Assembly (NCBI GenBank): GCA_005888095.1
Contig: VBKF01000126.1
Location: 1-35,979 of the forward strand
DNA: 35,979 bases
From: Deltaproteobacteria bacterium
Lineage (GTDB): Bacteria > Desulfobacterota > Binatia > DP-6
Direction: 5' to 3'
Shown here: piece by piece, positions 22,191-30,918 of the stretch
Layout of the letters: each line of letters starts with the position of its first letter
Numbering within the stretch: position 1 is the stretch's first letter
Program-made: the position numbers and the translations under genes
Notes under the pieces: model-generated
The model's input: the letters and a program-made list of their open reading frames with translations, nothing else
Databases searched by the model: none
Told to the model about the DNA's origin: nothing

Positions 22191-25100
22191 GTGCGAACAC
22201 TGCGGGCGGCCGTGCGCGGATCGACCCTCCTCCTTGCCTCGACGCTCGCCCTCGGCCCGGGCCTCGCCCGGGGCGCCGGCCCGACCGTGCTCTTCGCCCT
22301 GCCCGCGGAGAACACGACGCCCGCCGTCTTCGGCTCGCTGCCGTTTCCGGACGACCTCTACTTCGACCAGGGCCGGCCGGCCGACGGGGACGGGACGCTG
22401 CTCGACGCGGGCGCGACGATCGGGCTCGCGGACCGGGTGGTCACGGTGAACGCGGCGTCGATCGAGGACGCCCTCGACCTGCTCGACGGCTTCGGGACGA
22501 CGACCGCGGTCTACTTCTTCCTGAGCGGCCCGCTCGACCCCGGAAGCCTGCCCGCTTCGCCCGTCCTGGGGCCCGCGCTCACCGACGGCGTCTTCTGCGC
22601 CGACGCGGCGAGCGCGACGCCCGTCCCCGTCCTCCTCGAGTTCGGGATCGACTCGCGCATCCCGAACGTCCTCGCCGTGCTGCCGCTGCCCGGCAAGCCG
22701 CTCGCCCCGCAGACGACCTACGCCTGCGTCGTCCGCCGCAGCGTGACGGGCGGCGGCGCCGCGGTGCAGCCGTCGGCCGACTGGCTCGCCGTCCGCGACG
22801 GCACGAGCGCCAACGCCGACGCGGACGCGATCTTCGATCCCGTGGTCGCGGCGCTCGCCGCCCACGGTGTCCCCGCGGGCGACATCGCCGGCATGACGGT
22901 CTTCACCACCCAGTCGACCACGGCCGACCTGGTGGCGATCCGCGAGACCGTCCTGCCGGCGCTGCCCGTGCCGGCCGCCGACTTCGCGAGCAGGCCCGGG
23001 CTCGTGTTCAAGGGCGCAGCACGCCTCGCTGACTTCTTCGGGACGGCGGTGCCCGAGCACATCGCGACGGTCGCGACCGGATTCTACGCGAGCCCGCGCT
23101 TCCAGACGCACGACCCGGATGGCGACGGGCCGTTCGCCGACCTGCCGGTGGCACCCTCGTTCGCGAGCTGCGCCGCCAGCGGCTCCTGCGAGACGACCGA
23201 CGAGCGCTTCACGCGCGACGCGAGCGGCACGCCGGTCGTGATCGACGTCCCGCCGATCCCCTTCACCGTCGTGGTCCCGAGCGGCACGCCGCCGGCGGCG
23301 GGCTGGCCGGTCATCATCCAGCAGCACGCGCTCGGCGGCGACCGGGCCAGCGTGGTCGCCTTCGGGGAGGCGGACGCCGCCCGCGGCTTCGCCTCGATCG
23401 GCATCGACGCCGTGCAGCACGGCTACCGCTACTGGAACTGCGGCGCCGCCGCGGCGTGCCCGCAGGACACCAGGAACGCGTTCGGCGGCACGGCCGTCCC
23501 CGACGGCTTCGCCGACGATCCGAACACGGGATTCCTGAGCGTGAACCTCGGCTTCTTCCAGGCGTTCCACAACTTCCTCGGCATCCGCGACAACTTCCGC
23601 CAGACCTACGCCGACCTGCTGTCGCTGGTCCGGCTGCTGCACGGTCACACGATCGACACCGCCCTCGACGCCCAGCTGGACGACACGCGCATCTTCTACA
23701 TGGGGCACTCCCTCGGCGGCCTCATCGGCTCGGGCTTCGTGCCGATCGAGCCCGACGTGACGGCTGCGCTGCTGAACGCGACGGGCGGCGGCCTCACCTC
23801 GCAGCTCTTCGTCAACTCGTCGATCGGCGCGGGCGCGATCGGGCTCGTCGAGGGCATCCTCGGCCTCGACCCCGCCAACGCGTTCGACCAGTTCGCCTTC
23901 GCCGCGAACCTGACCCAGACCATCATCGACCCCGCCGACGGCATCAATTCGGCTCGTCTCCTCCTCGCGCCGGTCGACGGCGCGCCGCGCAACGTGGTCC
24001 AGGTGGAGGACTTCGGCGATCAGGTGGTGCCCAACCAGGCCAACGAGGCGCTCGCCGTGGCCTCGAACCTGCCGATCTTCGACCCCTTCGTGCAGAACCT
24101 GCACCAGAACCCGCTCGCCCTGCCGATCGCGAACCTCGCCACGCCGCACACGCTCCACGGCAACGCCGCCGGCGGCATGGCGACCGCGGCGCTCGTGCAG
24201 AACGGGCCGGCGACGCACGCCGCGAGCCTCTTCTTCGGCGTGGGAACGCTCACCTTCGTGCCGGAGTTCGCGCACATCGACGAGTTCGTCGTGACCGGCC
24301 AGGCCTTTCCCACCCTCGAGCGCGCCATCCGCGTGCAGAACCTCGGCATCTTCGACGCCGTCGTCGACTGGTTCGCCGACATCGTCGCGCACGGTCCGCC
24401 CGGCACCTTCACGCTCGCCACCGACGAGAACTTCAACCCGGTCGAGAACGCGGAGGTCCCCGCGGGCGCCTCGACCAGCCGCTTCTTCGCGCGTACCGTC
24501 GATGCCGGCGGTGCGCTGCCCACCTCCGAGCCGACGCCCGACGTGGTGGTCGAGCTCGTCGCCAACACGGTGGCGACCCGGGTCACCGCCGGCCGCTCGA
24601 CCATGGGCGCGACCTCGATCTTCGCAAACGACGCCGACGCGCCGCCGGGTCCCGCGTTCACCCTCGGCACGCCGGGCGTGCTGCCCTTCTTCGTCACCCT
24701 CCAGCGCGCGCTGCCCGGCACGTTCAGCGCGGACGTGACCGTCGCCTACAGCCTCGCCGAGCTCGCGGTGGCGGGCATCGCCCCCGGCTCGAGCGCCGAG
24801 CGTGACCTCGTCCTCGCCACCTTCAACCCGGGCACTTGCATGATGGGCGGCGCGCCCTGCGCGGAGAACGGGGACTGCGGCGCCAACGGGCCCTGCGTCG
24901 GGACGAGCTACACCCCCTTCGTCGATACCGCGATCGACACCGCGGCGCACGCCGCGCGCGCCGCGGGCGTGACCCACTTCTCGACCTTCGCCGTGCTGCC
25001 GGCGACGCTCTTCTCGACACTCGTGCGCGGCGGCGGGCCGCGGCGCAGCGACTGCCGCGCCGAGTGGCAGGTCGTCAACCCCACGAACACTCCCTTCCGC

Positions 25101-25544
25101 GACGCACAGGGCGAGGTGAGCGGGCTGCAGACCTGCCGCGACGGCGATGCGACCTGCGACGGCGACGGGGCGGCCGACGGCGTCTGCACCTTCCGGCTGG
25201 CCGTCTGCCTCAACCCCGTCGACGAGGGAGCCCCGACCTGCACGGCGGACGCGGTGGCCGCCTACGCGCTCGCGAGGCCGACGCCGGCCGCCGGGGCGAG
25301 TCTCGACCGGGCGAACGCGCGCGGGCTCGTCGACGCCCTCGTCGCCCTCGGCGGCGTGCGCGGCGGGGCCCGGCGCAACGTCGTCCGCTTCATGCCGCCG
25401 CTCGCGGGCAGCCAGTGCTCGCCGCTGGTGGCCTTCCGGGTACCCACCCGGGGCAGGGGGATGCGGGTGGTGCAAGGAAGGGCGCGCGGCGCGAGCGGGC
25501 GGAGCGACGCCGACACGCTGCGGCTGCGCTGCCTGCCGCAGTGA
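22191..25544 (+). CDS. Large secreted lipase/esterase-like protein
   Basis: This 1117-residue precursor has a signal peptide (STLLLASTLALGPGLARGA). The N-terminal half resembles the Ig-like N-domain of bacterial virulence-factor lipases (FPDDLYFD, then QTTYACVVRRSVT). An alpha/beta hydrolase core carries the nucleophile elbow MGHSLGG with Ser507, an upstream oxyanion region (VIIQQHALGGDRA) and a possible catalytic His in TPHTLHGNA. The C-terminal third contains Cys-rich EGF/Dickkopf-like segments (MGGAPCAENGDCGANGPC), common in extracellular proteins of Myxococcota and relatives. GTG 22191 sets the start; no ribosome site is strong. The likely substrate is an ester or lipid outside the cell. 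Confidence 0.75.
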   Translation: MRTLRAAVRGSTLLLASTLALGPGLARGAGPTVLFALPAENTTPAVFGSLPFPDDLYFDQGRPADGDGTLLDAGATIGLADRVVTVNAASIEDALDLLDGFGTTTAVYFFLSGPLDPGSLPASPVLGPALTDGVFCADAASATPVPVLLEFGIDSRIPNVLAVLPLPGKPLAPQTTYACVVRRSVTGGGAAVQPSADWLAVRDGTSANADADAIFDPVVAALAAHGVPAGDIAGMTVFTTQSTTADLVAIRETVLPALPVPAADFASRPGLVFKGAARLADFFGTAVPEHIATVATGFYASPRFQTHDPDGDGPFADLPVAPSFASCAASGSCETTDERFTRDASGTPVVIDVPPIPFTVVVPSGTPPAAGWPVIIQQHALGGDRASVVAFGEADAARGFASIGIDAVQHGYRYWNCGAAAACPQDTRNAFGGTAVPDGFADDPNTGFLSVNLGFFQAFHNFLGIRDNFRQTYADLLSLVRLLHGHTIDTALDAQLDDTRIFYMGHSLGGLIGSGFVPIEPDVTAALLNATGGGLTSQLFVNSSIGAGAIGLVEGILGLDPANAFDQFAFAANLTQTIIDPADGINSARLLLAPVDGAPRNVVQVEDFGDQVVPNQANEALAVASNLPIFDPFVQNLHQNPLALPIANLATPHTLHGNAAGGMATAALVQNGPATHAASLFFGVGTLTFVPEFAHIDEFVVTGQAFPTLERAIRVQNLGIFDAVVDWFADIVAHGPPGTFTLATDENFNPVENAEVPAGASTSRFFARTVDAGGALPTSEPTPDVVVELVANTVATRVTAGRSTMGATSIFANDADAPPGPAFTLGTPGVLPFFVTLQRALPGTFSADVTVAYSLAELAVAGIAPGSSAERDLVLATFNPGTCMMGGAPCAENGDCGANGPCVGTSYTPFVDTAIDTAAHAARAAGVTHFSTFAVLPATLFSTLVRGGGPRRSDCRAEWQVVNPTNTPFRDAQGEVSGLQTCRDGDATCDGDGAADGVCTFRLAVCLNPVDEGAPTCTADAVAAYALARPTPAAGASLDRANARGLVDALVALGGVRGGARRNVVRFMPPLAGSQCSPLVAFRVPTRGRGMRVVQGRARGASGRSDADTLRLRCLPQ

Positions 25545-25708
25545 CCATCGGCCCGACGCTCTCGGTCGTGCTTCCGGTTGCTGCGGGAATTCCCGAACGT
25601 CGTGCGGTGTGCTGTGCCGCCTGAGGCCCGCTAGAGCGGCAGTGCAACGACACGGCGTGAAGGCGCGACTGCAAGCCCCGGCAACGCGACGCTCACACGG
25701 CACGTCTG

Positions 25709-26983
25709 TTGCTGCTGCGGTTGCGAGTGTACGTGTCTTCCCGTCCGGCCCGTGTCGGGATTCTGGCGTGCGTCCTGTTTCTGACAGGCCCCGCAGGCGC
25801 TCGCGAGCCGCGGACCTTGCACCTGCGTTTTCCGCGTCTGGCTGTGCCGGCAGGCGCCAACACCGAGGCGTGTGTCTTCCTGCGCCTGCCCGCGCAGAAG
25901 CCCTTCGAGCTCGCCAGCTGGGACATCAGGACGCGGAGCAGCGGCGCCGGCCTCGGCGCGCTCCACTTCCTCGTCTACGTCTATACCGGCGAACGCCTCG
26001 CCGAGTTCTCGAAGGATGCGGGGCACATCGTCCCGAGCCGTGGCTGCCTCGATCTGGGGCCCGTCGACCGCGACCGGCGACAGCTCGTCGCGAGCGGTTT
26101 CGCGCGCACCCGGGGCGCCTTGCCGCAGGGTGTGGCGCTGTCCCTCAATCCGGTCCCCGCCGTTCCCGGCGGGCCTCCCGAAGGCATCGGCCTGCTGCTC
26201 GACGGCAACTGGTCCAACGGAGGGTCGCGCACCCGCTACGCTTCGGCACGCGTCGTGCTTCACCGGGCTCCTGTCCACACCGTGCGACGACTGGCCCAGC
26301 CGATCTTCGAGCGCAGCGCGGAAATCGCCCTCGACGTGCCGCCGAACGTCTCGCCGAACGAAGGGCATGTGATGTCGACCGAGACCTCGACCGCCGCCTA
26401 CAACACCGCACATCCGGAGGCGCCGCCGGTGCGCGACACGTGGGGCGCTGGGATCACCGGAGGTCCGGCCGGCGACGCCTGCGTCCTCATGCTCACCGGT
26501 CACATGCACAAGCGCGGGCGCTTCTTCGGCGTCGACCTGATCGGCAGCGACGGCCAGGTGAACAATCCGGTAGGTGGTTTCCCGAACAGGTTCGAGCCCG
26601 GGCGCAGCCATCTATTCGCGGCCGTCGATTACACCGACCCCGGGATCCTCAGGTTCTCGCCACCCCAGCCGCTCCGCGCCACCGAGAGCCTGCACTACGC
26701 CTGCTGGGACGACAACGGCGTCACCACGCCGGTCCGGCTCGGCTGCGAGGAGACACAGGGTGTGACGCCCGGACGCCCGGGGAACCCGGCCAAGCCCTGC
26801 ACCTTCGGCTGTCCGGGCACCGACCCGGAATACCCCGGTCGCACCTTCACGGGCGCGTGCGTGCCGGCAAACCTCGTCGCCGGCGAGACACCTGACGACG
26901 AGGTGTGCGCGCTCGCCGGCTGGTACTTCGATGCGGCACCCGGATCCGGATGCGACGTGACCGGGCTGCCGGCCTTGCGCTGA
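25709..26983 (+). CDS. Secreted copper type II monooxygenase-like protein
   Basis: This 424-residue protein has a signal peptide (VGILACVLFLTGPAGA) and a beta-sandwich pattern like the peptidylglycine/dopamine monooxygenase core. Candidate copper ligands are H86 in ALHFLVYVYTG and the His-x-His H265/H267 in LTGHMHKRG, the usual CuM site, followed by LHYACWDDNG. PHM normally has a His-His pair at the first site and only one His is seen here, so activity is uncertain. Multiple Cys near the C-terminus suggest disulfides. The TTG start at 25709 is weak; GTG 25727 or 25733 are alternatives that keep the signal peptide. The 164 bp before it hold nothing recognisable. Confidence 0.6.
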   Translation: MLLRLRVYVSSRPARVGILACVLFLTGPAGAREPRTLHLRFPRLAVPAGANTEACVFLRLPAQKPFELASWDIRTRSSGAGLGALHFLVYVYTGERLAEFSKDAGHIVPSRGCLDLGPVDRDRRQLVASGFARTRGALPQGVALSLNPVPAVPGGPPEGIGLLLDGNWSNGGSRTRYASARVVLHRAPVHTVRRLAQPIFERSAEIALDVPPNVSPNEGHVMSTETSTAAYNTAHPEAPPVRDTWGAGITGGPAGDACVLMLTGHMHKRGRFFGVDLIGSDGQVNNPVGGFPNRFEPGRSHLFAAVDYTDPGILRFSPPQPLRATESLHYACWDDNGVTTPVRLGCEETQGVTPGRPGNPAKPCTFGCPGTDPEYPGRTFTGACVPANLVAGETPDDEVCALAGWYFDAAPGSGCDVTGLPALR

Positions 26984-27000
26984 GAACGGAGACGTTTGCC

Positions 27001-27597
27001 ATGCCACGTGTTCGGATCGCCGGTCTCGTGCTCCTGCTCACCGCTGGGCTCGGCCGGAGCTCGTCGGCCCAGATACAGCCCCCAATCGCGAAGCCCGTCT
27101 TCCACGGCATCCTCCAGCTCGTCCCCGCCACGGGAAGGATGGACCGGAAGACCGGCACCGGCACGCTCGTGATACGCCGCTGGACCTTCATCCCGAACCC
27201 GGACTCGAACGGCGTGCATCCCGAGCAGGAGCCGACCCTGGTCGCGCTCGGCGACGACGCCTTTCTCATGGCGGCGGGTGAGCTCCACCCGTCGCGTGGC
27301 GGGACGGTCTTCACCTACCGCGGCCCGCGCCCTACCGGTGGCCGTGGCATCCGGCGGTTCCGGCTCACCCACCGGCCCGCGGACTCGTTCTACACGGTGA
27401 GCTTCAAGGTGGAGGGCGTCGACCTCGAGCGCCTGAACATCGAGGACCCGCTCTGCAGTCCGCTTGCCGTCATCGTGGGCGACGACGACGGCTTCGTGAG
27501 TGTGGCCGTGACCAGCCCGAGCTTCGTCTCGCGTCGCGTGTCGCTCCCTCGCATTTGCATCGACCCGAGCGCTTCCTGGCCATGGCTCGGGCGCTGA
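27001..27597 (+). CDS. Secreted hypothetical protein (198 aa)
   Basis: A clear signal peptide (GLVLLLTAGLGRSSSAQ) precedes a beta-rich domain of about 175 residues (HGILQLVPATGRMDRKTGTG, later FYTVSFKVEGVDLERLNIED). Two Cys late in the sequence (DPLCSP, RICIDP) could form one disulfide. The family is not recognised. ATG 27001 has GGAG about ten bases upstream and lies 17 bp after the monooxygenase-like gene, so the two are probably co-transcribed. A structural or substrate-binding role in the same export-targeted system is plausible but unproven. Confidence 0.6.
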   Translation: MPRVRIAGLVLLLTAGLGRSSSAQIQPPIAKPVFHGILQLVPATGRMDRKTGTGTLVIRRWTFIPNPDSNGVHPEQEPTLVALGDDAFLMAAGELHPSRGGTVFTYRGPRPTGGRGIRRFRLTHRPADSFYTVSFKVEGVDLERLNIEDPLCSPLAVIVGDDDGFVSVAVTSPSFVSRRVSLPRICIDPSASWPWLGR

Positions 27598-27616
27598 GCC
27601 GGCCGCGGCGTGCGCG

Positions 27617-28519
27617 TCACGGCGCGGGTGCGCCGGACCGCTCCGCCGACAGCGTGGCCGCCCGGTAGATCGGCGGCGCCCCGACGACGCGGTGGTCGTG
27701 GGGGCCGGCAAAGGCATCGAATGCCCGGGCGAGCTGGTCGACCGCAGGATCGTCGACGAAGCGCCTGAGGGCGTCCTCGTCCCGGAAGCCAAACGTCGTC
27801 ACGAGGGACGGGCCGTCGTGCGCGACGTCCACGTAGGTCTCGATGCTGAGGAGTCCGTCGTACGCGAAGAAGCGCGCGGTGCCCTCCTGCCGGAACCAGG
27901 TCTCGAAGTCCCGGAGCTCTCCCTGGTTGACGTCGTACACCTGGACGAGGAAGCGCGACGCGTCCTGCGGGGGTGGCGCGGGCAGCTCGCCGCGCGGCTG
28001 CTGGACGCTGGCCATGACGTGCTGCATCCCGCCCGCCGTGAGGCTCTCGAGATACGCGACCAGGTCCGCGAGCTGCAGGAGGGTCATCTCGGGATAGGCG
28101 GGCATGACCGAACGGCCGTCCGGACCGACGTAGCCCGGGCCGTCCACGAGGACCGCATCCGGATTGAGGATCGACTCGACGAAGTACTCGGCGGGGTGAT
28201 GCGAGCCCATGCCCGTCAGGTCGGGACCCACGCCCTGCTCGCCCGCCCTGGCGGCGAAGGCCTCGCCCTTGATGGTGTGGCAGGAGGCGCAGCCGAAGTC
28301 GACGAACAGCCGCCGGCCGGTCACGATGTCGCCGGCCGGCGGCGTGAGGCGCCAGCCCGGCGGCACACCGCCGGCGCGGTGGAGGGCGTCCATCGTGATC
28401 CGCACGGATCGGCCGCTGGGACGCCGGACCGCAGTGGGCGCAGGTGCCCTGCGACATGAGGAGAGGAGTAGACCGACTGCGGCCGCAAAGGTCGCCCAGC
28501 GCTCCAGTCTCGAGTCCAT
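27617..28519 (-). CDS. Cytochrome c lipoprotein with C-terminal ferredoxin-like domain
   Basis: This is a 300-residue lipoprotein (LLLSSC, Cys22). A class I cytochrome c domain carries one heme site, CASCH (Cys77, Cys80, His81), and an axial Met candidate in SVMPAYPEMT. After about residue 190 a second domain of roughly 100 residues (FLVQVYDVNQGELRDFETWF, then VTTFGFRDEDALRRFV) resembles dimeric alpha-beta barrel (ABM/NIPSNAP-like) folds. Fusion of the two is unusual. ATG 28519 is chosen because the lipobox follows at the proper distance. It converges with the secreted hypothetical gene 19 bp away. It probably passes electrons in the periplasm. Confidence 0.72.
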   Translation of the reverse strand: MDSRLERWATFAAAVGLLLSSCRRAPAPTAVRRPSGRSVRITMDALHRAGGVPPGWRLTPPAGDIVTGRRLFVDFGCASCHTIKGEAFAARAGEQGVGPDLTGMGSHHPAEYFVESILNPDAVLVDGPGYVGPDGRSVMPAYPEMTLLQLADLVAYLESLTAGGMQHVMASVQQPRGELPAPPPQDASRFLVQVYDVNQGELRDFETWFRQEGTARFFAYDGLLSIETYVDVAHDGPSLVTTFGFRDEDALRRFVDDPAVDQLARAFDAFAGPHDHRVVGAPPIYRAATLSAERSGAPAP

Positions 28520-28605
28520 CGCCGAGCGCAGCGTGTAGCGGGCGGCTGCGGACGCGGCAAGCGAGGAAGCCGCGGTGGGATCACGTTCAGCTACGGACCT
28601 ATGCG

Positions 28606-29088
28606 CTACGTCTTCCGCCGCTCCTCCGAGATCGCTTCGAGCTCGGCGATGCGCTCCAGGTCCTTGGGGCGACCGGCTGCTCGCTTGAGATGGATCAGCG
28701 TCTCGAGATCCACGAACCGAACATCGAGACCGAACAGCAGTCGAGTCTCGGAGCGAGACAGCAACGCTTCGTACGTGCCGCCGCCGGTTGCTTCGCCCAT
28801 GGCGTCGAGATCTCCAGCAACCGTGACCAGCGTGAAGTTCAAGCCACGTCTGATCGTCTCGACATCGAACTGGAACGGCAGGCCGGGCGGCGCGCCCCGG
28901 ATGTACGGCTGCAGCGGCGATAAGGCCTCGGCCAGCCGCGCGATGTTTTGCGGCGTCCGACGATAGACAATATCGAGATCGGCGGTGACATGCGCGGATC
29001 CGTGTGCCGTCGCTGCCACGCCTCCGATGATGATGAACTCGACACCGCCGCTCACCAGCGCTTGGAGCAAGCGTGCGAAGTCGGTCAT
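28606..29088 (-). CDS. Nucleotidyltransferase-fold protein (AbiEii/DUF6036-like)
   Basis: This 160-residue protein has the minimal nucleotidyltransferase signature: a GG motif (FIIIGGVAATAHG) followed by the metal-binding acidic pair in TADLDIVYR. A third acidic residue may lie in GLDVRFVDLETLIHLK. Proteins of this type are the toxin or nucleotide-transferring half of several defence and toxin-antitoxin modules. It overlaps the small upstream gene by 4 bp (ATGA), so the two form a bicistron. It ends with a basic helical tail (KDLERIAELEAISEERRK). The function in this organism is inferred from fold and context only. Confidence 0.75.
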   Translation of the reverse strand: MTDFARLLQALVSGGVEFIIIGGVAATAHGSAHVTADLDIVYRRTPQNIARLAEALSPLQPYIRGAPPGLPFQFDVETIRRGLNFTLVTVAGDLDAMGEATGGGTYEALLSRSETRLLFGLDVRFVDLETLIHLKRAAGRPKDLERIAELEAISEERRKT

Positions 29089-29276
29089 TTCCCTGACGTG
29101 CTCGTTCGCCGGACTTCTTCAACGAACCGAAGCACCGAGATCATCTTCTTGATGCGTTCGTCAGGAGTGAGCTTCAAGTTCTCGCGGATCAGCGTTCGAT
29201 CCACATCCTTCTTGTAGGCCTCGATGACCGGGCTTGGCTCGAGAGAAACCCACTGGAGCTCCATGGCTTCGGCCAT
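29085..29276 (-). CDS. Small helical partner of nucleotidyltransferase
   Basis: This 63-residue protein starts MAEAMELQWVSLEPSPVIEA and is dominated by a helix pair (VDRTLIRENLKLTPDERIKK, MISVLRFVEEVRR). The RENLKLTPDERIKK pattern is typical of short proteins encoded just before AbiEii/DUF6036-type nucleotidyltransferases and may be the cognate antitoxin or regulator. ATG 29276 is preferred; an in-frame ATG at 29264 is possible. Its stop overlaps the start of the downstream gene by 4 bp. The pair is flanked by unrelated exported-protein genes, consistent with acquisition as a module. Confidence 0.65.
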   Translation of the reverse strand: MAEAMELQWVSLEPSPVIEAYKKDVDRTLIRENLKLTPDERIKKMISVLRFVEEVRRTSTSGK

Positions 29277-29413
29277 GGCCCGATTATGGCGCGCGGCTAC
29301 CGCTTCGTCGACCAGCGCCCGTACGGGGCTGCCACGACGCGGCCGCAGATCACAGAGGGCATGGATGCCGGTCTCGCTTGACCTGCCCGGCGCGCGGCGT
29401 TTTATGGCGACCG

Positions 29414-30205
29414 ATGCCGCAGTCGAGAGTCGGTCGGTGGGCGTTGGCCGTTGCGGTCGGCCTCCTTGCGTGCCCGGCACGAGCACAGACGGCCGATGCG
29501 AGCGATCCGATCCCGGTCCTCGAGGGGGAGCGCATCCTCTCGCCGGGACCGCGCGCGCTCGGCTTCGACGGTCTCGCTGCCGACCCGTCCACGATCGGGA
29601 ACTTCCAGGGTGTCGTGGCGCTCGCGTACATGCGCGCGAGGGTCCGGGACACCACTGGCCACCGGTGGGTGATGGTGAACGACATCCGCATCTTCAAGGG
29701 AGACTACGTCTCCACCGACGGTGTGGCGCGGCGAGGGACGTTCGCCTTCGTCTGAATCGATCTGTTCGAGCCCGGTTCGGGCTCGCGAGCGCACGACTTC
29801 ACGGGCGGCATCACGCCCGCAGGCCTCGTGTGGACGGTTCGCCTTCCCGACGACACGGTCACCGTCGAGCCGCGCGGAAACGTCGTCACGGTCGACGTGC
29901 ACGACGTCGCGGTCGTGGACGACCGTCCGGCGCCCGCGGGCGAGACGCCGGCGACGGTGAGCCTCCAGATGACGTGGAAGGGCAGGGGCGGGGGTCGTCA
30001 TCTGAGGGCGGGAGCACCGGCCTTCGCCGGGCTGTTCTTCCGCCACACACGGGCGCGCGGCACCTTTTCCGGGGCCGAGGACGGCTTCGGCTTCGCATCC
30101 GATGCGGTGAAGCGCGCGCGCAGCACGTTCGCCGAGCTCGGGACGGAGCAGAACGGACTCTTCTTCGCCTTGGCGACCCGGTGCCCGCGATGCGGCGCGC
30201 CGTAG
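29414..30205 (+). pseudogene. Exported hypothetical protein interrupted by in-frame TGA
   Basis: ATG 29414 opens with a signal peptide (ALAVAVGLLACPARAQ), followed by VPVLEGERILS-like beta segments and HRWVMVNDIRIFKG. A TGA at 29753-29755 interrupts the frame, but the same frame continues with IDLFEPGSGSRAHDFTGGIT and further beta-rich sequence to TAG 30203-30205. A single TGG-to-TGA change would explain this, with Trp fitting between FAFV and IDLFEPG. Intact, it would have about 263 residues. The family is not recognised. The end overlaps the CusF-like gene by 16 bp, so a polar effect is possible. Confidence 0.6.
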
Positions 30206-30910
30206 GTCTCGCCGCGCTGCTCGGCGCGTTCGGGGGCGGCTGCGGCGCCCCGACCTACCACGGAGAGGGTGACGTCGTGGGAGTCGACGCGGGAGCCCGC
30301 CAGGTGACGATCAACCACGAGGACATCCCGGGCCTCATGCCCGCGATGACCATGACCTTCGCCGTCCGCTCGCCGAGCGCGCTCGCCGACGTCACCGCCG
30401 GGTCGCGCGTCCGGTTCGACCTCGTCAAGGAAGGCGAGCTGCTCGTCGTCACCCGGCTCGTGCCGCTCGGCCGAGCGAGCGGCGGCAGGCCCGGCATCCA
30501 CGACCACACGCCCCACCACGGAGGTGTGGTCGGGATGGTGGGCCTGCTCCACCTCGAGGCGGTTGCGGCGCGCGACGGGCTGGTGCGGGTGTACCTGACC
30601 GACGTGTGGCGGCGGCCCTTGCCGCTCGCCGGCGTGCAGGGCCGCGTGACCATCGGTCTCCCGGGCGCGAGCAGCGAGCTGGCGCTCGTCGCCGGGGAAG
30701 ACGCGCTCGAGGCGAAGGGGCCGCCGCTCGAAAGGGGCGGAGGTCGCGGCCGACGTCCGCCTCGAGCGGGACGGTCAGCCGATCGAATCCCTTGCCTGGC
30801 ACCGGGCCGGCATCTACGGCCTCGCGTGGGCCGGCCCGGTCCTCGTCTCGGGCGACACCCAGGGAAGCGTGGCGCTCTGGGACCTCGCCGAGCGCCTGCG
30901 CGCGCCCTGA
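30190..30910 (+). pseudogene. CusF-like copper-binding lipoprotein, frameshifted
   Basis: ATG 30190 encodes a lipoprotein (lipobox Cys18) with a CusF-type domain: GDVVGVDAGARQVTINHEDI followed by PGLMPAMTMTFAV. The His and the Met-x-Met are the copper ligands of this family, and Leu stands at the position of the usual Trp. A His-rich linker (IHDHTPHHGG) follows. At an A3G4 run (30731-30737) the frame breaks. Removing one base lets it continue as AEVAADVRLERDGQPIESLA and LVSGDTQGSVALWDLAERLR to TGA 30908-30910. The protein would bind copper at the outer face of a membrane. The lesion affects only the last third, so the metal site could still be made. Confidence 0.7.
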
Positions 30911-30918
30911 AAGAAGCG

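Noticed and set aside
22128-25703. A minus-strand open frame of over 1000 codons opposite the lipase-like gene.
   Set aside because: Its translation is Arg/Glu/Gly/Val-rich low-complexity sequence without domains, as expected opposite a GC-rich coding strand. The plus-strand protein has a signal peptide and a GHSLGG motif.
29753-29755. TGA as a selenocysteine codon.
   Set aside because: No hairpin suited to a bacterial SECIS element is evident just downstream, the context favours Trp, and no selenocysteine genes are in the window.
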